64,000 bases of DNA, taken from the NCBI RefSeq assembly GCF_024753255.1, contig NZ_JANUHA010000001.1, positions 372,001-436,000 of the forward strand, written 5' to 3'. The position numbers and the translations under genes are program-made. The stretch is from Massilia agri. GTDB taxonomy: Bacteria > Pseudomonadota > Gammaproteobacteria > Burkholderiales > Burkholderiaceae_D. Shown here in pieces: positions 60,413-64,000 of this stretch. The notes under the pieces are model-generated. The model was given only the letters and a program-made list of their open reading frames with translations, had not been told where the DNA came from and ran no database searches. The first letter of the stretch is position 1. Each line of letters starts with the position of its first letter.

Positions 60413-60913
60413 CTAACGCCCGGTGAAGCTGAACTTCACCGGCGCCGCGGGGCTGCTCCGAACTGCGTCGAGCTGCCCGATGTCGGCCAGCCAGGGACCG
60501 TCGTAGCGGATCTCGTAGCTGTTCTTCCCCTTGCGGAAAGCATAGGTCGGCGTGATGTCGATGGTATTCATGTGCATGGAGTGCGGCTTCACTTCCTGGT
60601 AATCGCTCGCGGTGAGCGCGCCGCGCTTGACTATCATGCCGGTGTAGTCGACCGGCTTTCCCTGCGCATCCAGCACCTCGAAGCGGCGCCCGGTCAGCTC
60701 GTCGCCGGCAGCCACTTCGCGCGGCACCCAGATGGGGGTGTCGCCGCGATTCTCGATCATCAGGCGCACCTTCACCTTGCCGGCGCCGGTCTCGACCTCG
60801 AGCTGGTGGCGCACCGGCGTGTCCTTCTCCACCGCGCCGACGGCGCTCACCAGGCCACCCAGGGCGAAGGCCAGCACAGGCAGGAATCGTATGAGATGCG
60901 GTTTGACATGCAT
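60413..60913 (-). CDS. Stand-alone homologue of the M35 N-terminal beta-sandwich domain
   Basis: A 166-aa exported protein with a signal peptide (to about VGAVE) and one domain. RFEVLDAQGKPVDYTGMIV and KRGALTASDYQEVKPHSM line up with FEVQRDGQQVRYLGIHAKRP and the following DYLLLAPGATLS of the M35 proteases, and the end NSYEIRYDG matches SYTLRYRT. It has no catalytic domain or HExxH. GGAG precedes ATG 60913. A partner, inhibitor or folding factor for the proteases is possible; the function is unproven. Confidence 0.65.
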   Translation of the reverse strand: MHVKPHLIRFLPVLAFALGGLVSAVGAVEKDTPVRHQLEVETGAGKVKVRLMIENRGDTPIWVPREVAAGDELTGRRFEVLDAQGKPVDYTGMIVKRGALTASDYQEVKPHSMHMNTIDITPTYAFRKGKNSYEIRYDGPWLADIGQLDAVRSSPAAPVKFSFTGR

Positions 60914-60966
60914 GCGTGCTCCTATGAAAGAATATTTCACCCAGACTGCCAAAACGTTATTTTATT

Positions 60967-61719
60967 TCACTGTACCAGCAGCGGCTCCGGCGTCGTCGCG
61001 AGGATCATCACCGCCACGCGGCGGTTCCTGGCCTGGTTCAACGGCGTATCGTTCGGCGCCACCGGGCGCGTGGCGCCATGGCCGATGGCCGACAGGCGCG
61101 CGTCCGCAACGCCCTGCTCGATGAAGAGGCGCACCACGCTGGCGGCGCGCACCGCCGAGAGTTCCCAGTTCGATGGATACTGCTCGTTCGTGATCGGCAG
61201 GTTGTCGGTATGCCCTTCGACCTCGATCGCATGCGGATCGTTCTTGAGCAAGCCCGCCACTTCGCCCAGCACTTCGCGCGCGTCCGGCTGCAGCACGGCC
61301 TGGCCCTGGTCGAAGAGCACGCTGGCGTTGAGCTCCACGCTGACGCCGCGCGCATTCTGCGTCACCCTCACCTGGCCCGATTTCACGAGGGGCATCAGGG
61401 TCGCCGTCAAGTCTTTGGCCAGCACTTCCATGCGTTCGCGCTCGCGCCGCGCCGCTTCCAGGCGCTTGCGGTTGACGATGTGGGAGAGCGGCAGCACCGG
61501 CTCGACATTGGTGTTCACCTGCGGCGCCGCGCCGCGTCCGCCGAATGCGTCGCCCAGCGCTTCGGACAGCACCGCGTACTTGCCCTCGTTGACGATGGAG
61601 ATCGCGTACATCACCACGAAGAAGGCGAACAGCAGGGTGATGAAGTCGGCGTAGGAAATCAGCCAGCGCTCATGGTGTTCGCCGGCGGCTACCATATCGT
61701 CGTAGCGTTTGCGCGCCAT
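60967..61719 (-). CDS. motD: Flagellar stator protein MotD
   Basis: A 250-aa MotB-type stator subunit. One membrane helix (ISYADFITLLFAFFVVMYAI) carries the proton-pathway Asp25. The C-terminal OmpA-type peptidoglycan-binding domain has IEVEGHTDNLPITNEQYPSN, WELSAVRAASVVR and RNRRVAVM. The neighbour motC and position after fliA support the MotCD rather than MotAB type. It follows motC by seven bases. Confidence 0.95.
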   Translation of the reverse strand: MARKRYDDMVAAGEHHERWLISYADFITLLFAFFVVMYAISIVNEGKYAVLSEALGDAFGGRGAAPQVNTNVEPVLPLSHIVNRKRLEAARRERERMEVLAKDLTATLMPLVKSGQVRVTQNARGVSVELNASVLFDQGQAVLQPDAREVLGEVAGLLKNDPHAIEVEGHTDNLPITNEQYPSNWELSAVRAASVVRLFIEQGVADARLSAIGHGATRPVAPNDTPLNQARNRRVAVMILATTPEPLLVQ

Positions 61720-61726
61720 ACCGGCC

Positions 61727-62470
61727 TTAGTGACGGGCCAGCAGGCTGGCCACGCGCTCGTCGACCACGCGGGTATGGTCGCCGGTGGCCAGGTCGTGGA
61801 AGACTTCGGCGAGGATCTCGTACTGGGCCACCTTGTCGCTGACGATGGCCTTCAATTTATTCCCGACCGGGTAAAAGAACAGGTTGGCCAGGCCCACGCC
61901 ATAGACGGTGGACACGAAGGCGATGGCGATGCCCGAGCCGAGCCGCGAGGGATCGGACAGGTTTTCCATCACGTGGATCAGGCCCAGCACGGCGCCCAGG
62001 ATGCCGATGGTCGGCGCATACCCGGCCGCCGATTCCCAGATGCGCGCCGCCTGGCGCTGCGAGAATTCGTAGGCATTGATCTCGCCCTCTAACAAGCTGC
62101 GGATCTTGTCGGGGTTGATGCCGTCGACCACCAGGCGCAGGCCCTTCTGGACGAACTTGTCCTTCGTGCCCATGTACTGCTCGAGCGAGAGCAGGCCGTC
62201 GCGGCGCGCGGAGAGACTCCACAGCGCGATTTCCTGCGACAGTTTCTGGCGTCCCGATTTGGGCGGGAAGAACACCCAGCGCAGCATGCGCATGCCCAGC
62301 GCGAAGCTGCGCTTGTCGCTCTGCAGCAGCACGGCTCCGAAGGTGCCGACCACCACGATGGCGAAGGCCGCCGGCTGGACCAGCGAGGCGAACTTGCCGC
62401 CATCGAGCGTATGGCCGACCAGGATGCCCGCGATCGCGAGCACCAGCCCGGCTACGCTTGCCCAGTCCAC
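61727..62470 (-). CDS. motC: Flagellar stator protein MotC
   Basis: A 247-aa MotA-type stator subunit with four hydrophobic segments (about 4-22, 32-52, 147-170, 182-205) and the family blocks GYAPTIGILGAVLGLIHVME and GSGIAIAFVSTVYGVGLANL. The start is GTG at 62470 (WASVAGLVLAIAGILVG) with AAGGAG before it. It overlaps the end of fliA by 19 bases. Confidence 0.95.
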   Translation of the reverse strand: MDWASVAGLVLAIAGILVGHTLDGGKFASLVQPAAFAIVVVGTFGAVLLQSDKRSFALGMRMLRWVFFPPKSGRQKLSQEIALWSLSARRDGLLSLEQYMGTKDKFVQKGLRLVVDGINPDKIRSLLEGEINAYEFSQRQAARIWESAAGYAPTIGILGAVLGLIHVMENLSDPSRLGSGIAIAFVSTVYGVGLANLFFYPVGNKLKAIVSDKVAQYEILAEVFHDLATGDHTRVVDERVASLLARH

Positions 62471-63183
62471 AACTGCTCCTTGAGGGCGGCGCGCAGGCGC
62501 GAGACCGCCTGGGTGTGCAGCTGCGACACCCGCGACTCGCTGACGCCCATGACGGCGCCGATTTCCTTCAGATTCAGTTCTTCCTCATAGTAGAGGCCCA
62601 TCAGCATCTTCTCGCGCGGCGGGAGATTGTCGATGGCGTCGATGACCGCCTGGCGGAAGCCCGTATCCAGCAGGCTGCGCAGCGGGTCGCTGTCGTCCAC
62701 GGCATAGCGGTCGAGGAAGCCGTCGCTGCCGTCCTCGCTGTCGTGGAAATCTTCGTAGTAGACCAGCTGGTGGCCGCCCGAGTCGCCCAGCATTTCCTGG
62801 TAGTCGGCGAGCGACATCTTGAGCGACTTGGCGATCTCGGATTCGCTGGCCGGACGGCCCAGGCGCTGCTGCAGCGCCTCCATCGCGGCCTCGACCTTGC
62901 GCATGTTCTGGCGCGTGCTGCGCGGCATCCAGTCGCTGTTGCGCAGCTCGTCGAGCATGGCGCCACGGATGCGCAGCACCGCATAGGTCTCGAACTGGGC
63001 CCCGTGGTTGTCCTCGTAGCGGTTGATCGCGTCGAGCAGGCCCATCATGCCCGCCTGGACCAGGTCATCGACTTCCACCGAAGGCGGCAGCTTGGCCTTC
63101 ATGTGGTGGGCAAGGCGCTTCACCAACGGCATGTGCTCCGTCAGCAAATGGTTCTTGTCCGCTTTCCCTTTGACCGTGTACAT
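62452..63183 (-). CDS. fliA: RNA polymerase sigma-28 factor FliA
   Basis: A 243-aa sigma factor. Region 2 has VEVDDLVQAGMMGLLDAINR and QFETYAVLRIRGAMLDELR; region 4 has NLKEIGAVMGVSESRVSQLH. It reads late flagellar promoters and is held by FlgM, whose gene is also here. It sits between flhG and motC; the gap to flhG holds a REP doublet. Confidence 0.98.
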   Translation of the reverse strand: MYTVKGKADKNHLLTEHMPLVKRLAHHMKAKLPPSVEVDDLVQAGMMGLLDAINRYEDNHGAQFETYAVLRIRGAMLDELRNSDWMPRSTRQNMRKVEAAMEALQQRLGRPASESEIAKSLKMSLADYQEMLGDSGGHQLVYYEDFHDSEDGSDGFLDRYAVDDSDPLRSLLDTGFRQAVIDAIDNLPPREKMLMGLYYEEELNLKEIGAVMGVSESRVSQLHTQAVSRLRAALKEQLWTGQA

Positions 63184-63217
63184 GCGTTAGTGTTCTTTTT
63201 CTCTTGGTTTGGCTTGT

Positions 63218-63344
63218 CGTAGGGTGGGCAATTTCGTAATTCAGGCCACTGGCCTGAATTACTGCCCACGCGTTCAACTACACCTGGCGTTACCACTCCA
63301 CATGCCATAGTTGAACGCGTGGGCGGAGGACCGCCCACCCTACC
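63218..63344. repeat. REP-type palindromic doublet, copy D
   Basis: Left unit 63218-63277 (CGTAGGGTGG to GCGTTCAA) contains a long inner palindrome, TAATTCAGGCCACTGG and its complement. Right unit 63311-63344 is the compact form, TTGAACGCGTGGGCGG, loop AGGA, CCGCCCACCCTACC. It fills most of the 172-bp gap between flhG and fliA. Confidence 0.85.
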
Positions 63345-63355
63345 ACTGCCTGAAT

Positions 63356-64000
63356 TCATGCCCGCATTGCATGCAGCGCGAACTTGCCGGCCAGGCGGCG
63401 GAACGCAACCGATGCACCCGCCAGCGGGAAGGCATCGACCACGGCCCGCCCCAGGCGCGCAGCCCGGTGCAGGTACTCGTCGGCCGGCACCGAGCCCATC
63501 GAGCTCAGGCTGACCGCCAGGTAACGGCTTGCTGCGGTAGACATATTATCGTATACAACCTTGGCCTCGGCCTCTGTCGCGCCAGTAACCAGGATGCCGA
63601 AGGGGCGGCGGCCCAGTTGCTGGGACAGGCGCTTGATCAGGGCATAGGCATTCGTGATCGAAGCGGCCGAGGTTCCCACCTGCACCACGATCTCGGACGA
63701 GGCCATCAGCGGCAGCGGAAATTCGCCGTCCGGGCCCAGTTCGCCGTCGACCATCACGATGCCGGCCTGCTTGACCAGCACGTCGAAGGTCTTGGCCAGG
63801 CGCCGGGTGTCCGTGTTGCCGACGGGAGTGCCGAGGGTGGCCACCGAAAAGCCCTGGGGCACGGCGTGCATCACCTGGTTCAGGGCCGCTTCCTGGCGCG
63901 CCACGCTGGCCAGCGTGGCCGAACGGTTCAGGCCGAGGCGGCGGGCCACGCCGTAGTCGCGCTCGCAGGCGTCGACGATCAGGACGTCGTTGCCGGTCTG
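63356..64000 (-). CDS. flhG: FlhG/FleN-type flagellar number regulator (partial)
   Basis: The C-terminal 214 codons of a MinD-like ATPase, open to the window edge. The segment GNDVLIVDACERDYG and the later GIVMVDGELGPDGEF fit the MinD/FlhG fold; the Walker A motif lies outside. FlhG limits the number and position of flagella, usually with FlhF upstream. The place directly before fliA on the same strand is the usual order. The sequence is divergent for a MinD relative, so the fold call is firmer than the exact name. Confidence 0.8.
   Translation of the reverse strand, partial: QTGNDVLIVDACERDYGVARRLGLNRSATLASVARQEAALNQVMHAVPQGFSVATLGTPVGNTDTRRLAKTFDVLVKQAGIVMVDGELGPDGEFPLPLMASSEIVVQVGTSAASITNAYALIKRLSQQLGRRPFGILVTGATEAEAKVVYDNMSTAASRYLAVSLSSMGSVPADEYLHRAARLGRAVVDAFPLAGASVAFRRLAGKFALHAMRA

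Noticed and set aside
1..64000. CRISPR array, rRNA or tRNA genes
   Set aside because: No regularly spaced direct repeats and no cloverleaf or rRNA-like segments were recognised; the repeats seen are palindromic REP-type elements.

Overview
The window is high-GC DNA from a flagellated betaproteobacterium. Protein content and gene order (fliC-flaG-fliDST, divergent fliE/fliF, flgB-L, flhG-fliA-motCD), PEP-CTERM proteins and an extra FliK-like/FlhB-like pair point to Oxalobacteraceae, most likely the Massilia/Telluria group. That placement is inferred from recognised families, not from a database search.

Layout. (1) 1-9573, plus strand: the end of a diguanylate cyclase, flagellin lysine methylase fliB, flagellin fliC, flaG, cap protein fliD, export chaperones fliS and fliT, a FliK-like protein, a FlhB C-domain protein and the PilZ brake ycgR. 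A PAS-PAS-PAS-GGDEF protein follows. (2) 11315-15622: an IS1595-type insertion sequence with a clean 8-bp target duplication, then a redox/stress patch (AhpD-like protein, orphan LuxR-type regulator, NsrR), a membrane zinc-ribbon protein and a bacterial PH-domain protein. (3) 15656-28044: fliE divergent from fliFGHIJKLMNOPQR (basal body, export gate, ATPase, switch). (4) 28088-31714: a DUF5329-type secreted protein and a large TonB-dependent receptor. (5) 31715-44312: flgLKJIHGFEDCB on the minus strand (rod, hook, rings, junction), then flgA and flgMN on the plus strand. (6) 44309-60913: an accessory region with two GNAT acetyltransferases, an XRE-cupin regulator, a GFA protein, two PEP-CTERM proteins, a fused pectate lyase/pectin methylesterase, a PQQ-type sugar dehydrogenase, two paralogous 52-56 aa membrane proteins, a globin-coupled GGDEF-EAL protein, two M35 metalloproteases and a stand-alone copy of their N-terminal domain. 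(7) 60967-64000, minus strand: motD, motC, fliA and partial flhG.

How it works together. FliA is held in check by FlgM until the hook is complete, then reads late promoters. I found four such promoter candidates, before fliC, fliD, flgK and flgM. c-di-GMP proteins (YcgR, three GGDEF proteins, one with EAL) surround the flagellar genes and would tune motility. The pectin enzyme and its PEP-CTERM neighbour share a promoter with two operator-like palindromes 21 bp apart.

The main novelties are: a family of REP-type palindromic doublets at flagellar operon junctions, one of which (132 bp, exactly 44 codons) sits in frame after codon 5 of fliO; a sigma-54 promoter match before a PEP-CTERM gene; the microprotein pair separated by a second repeat family; and the M35 protease trio.
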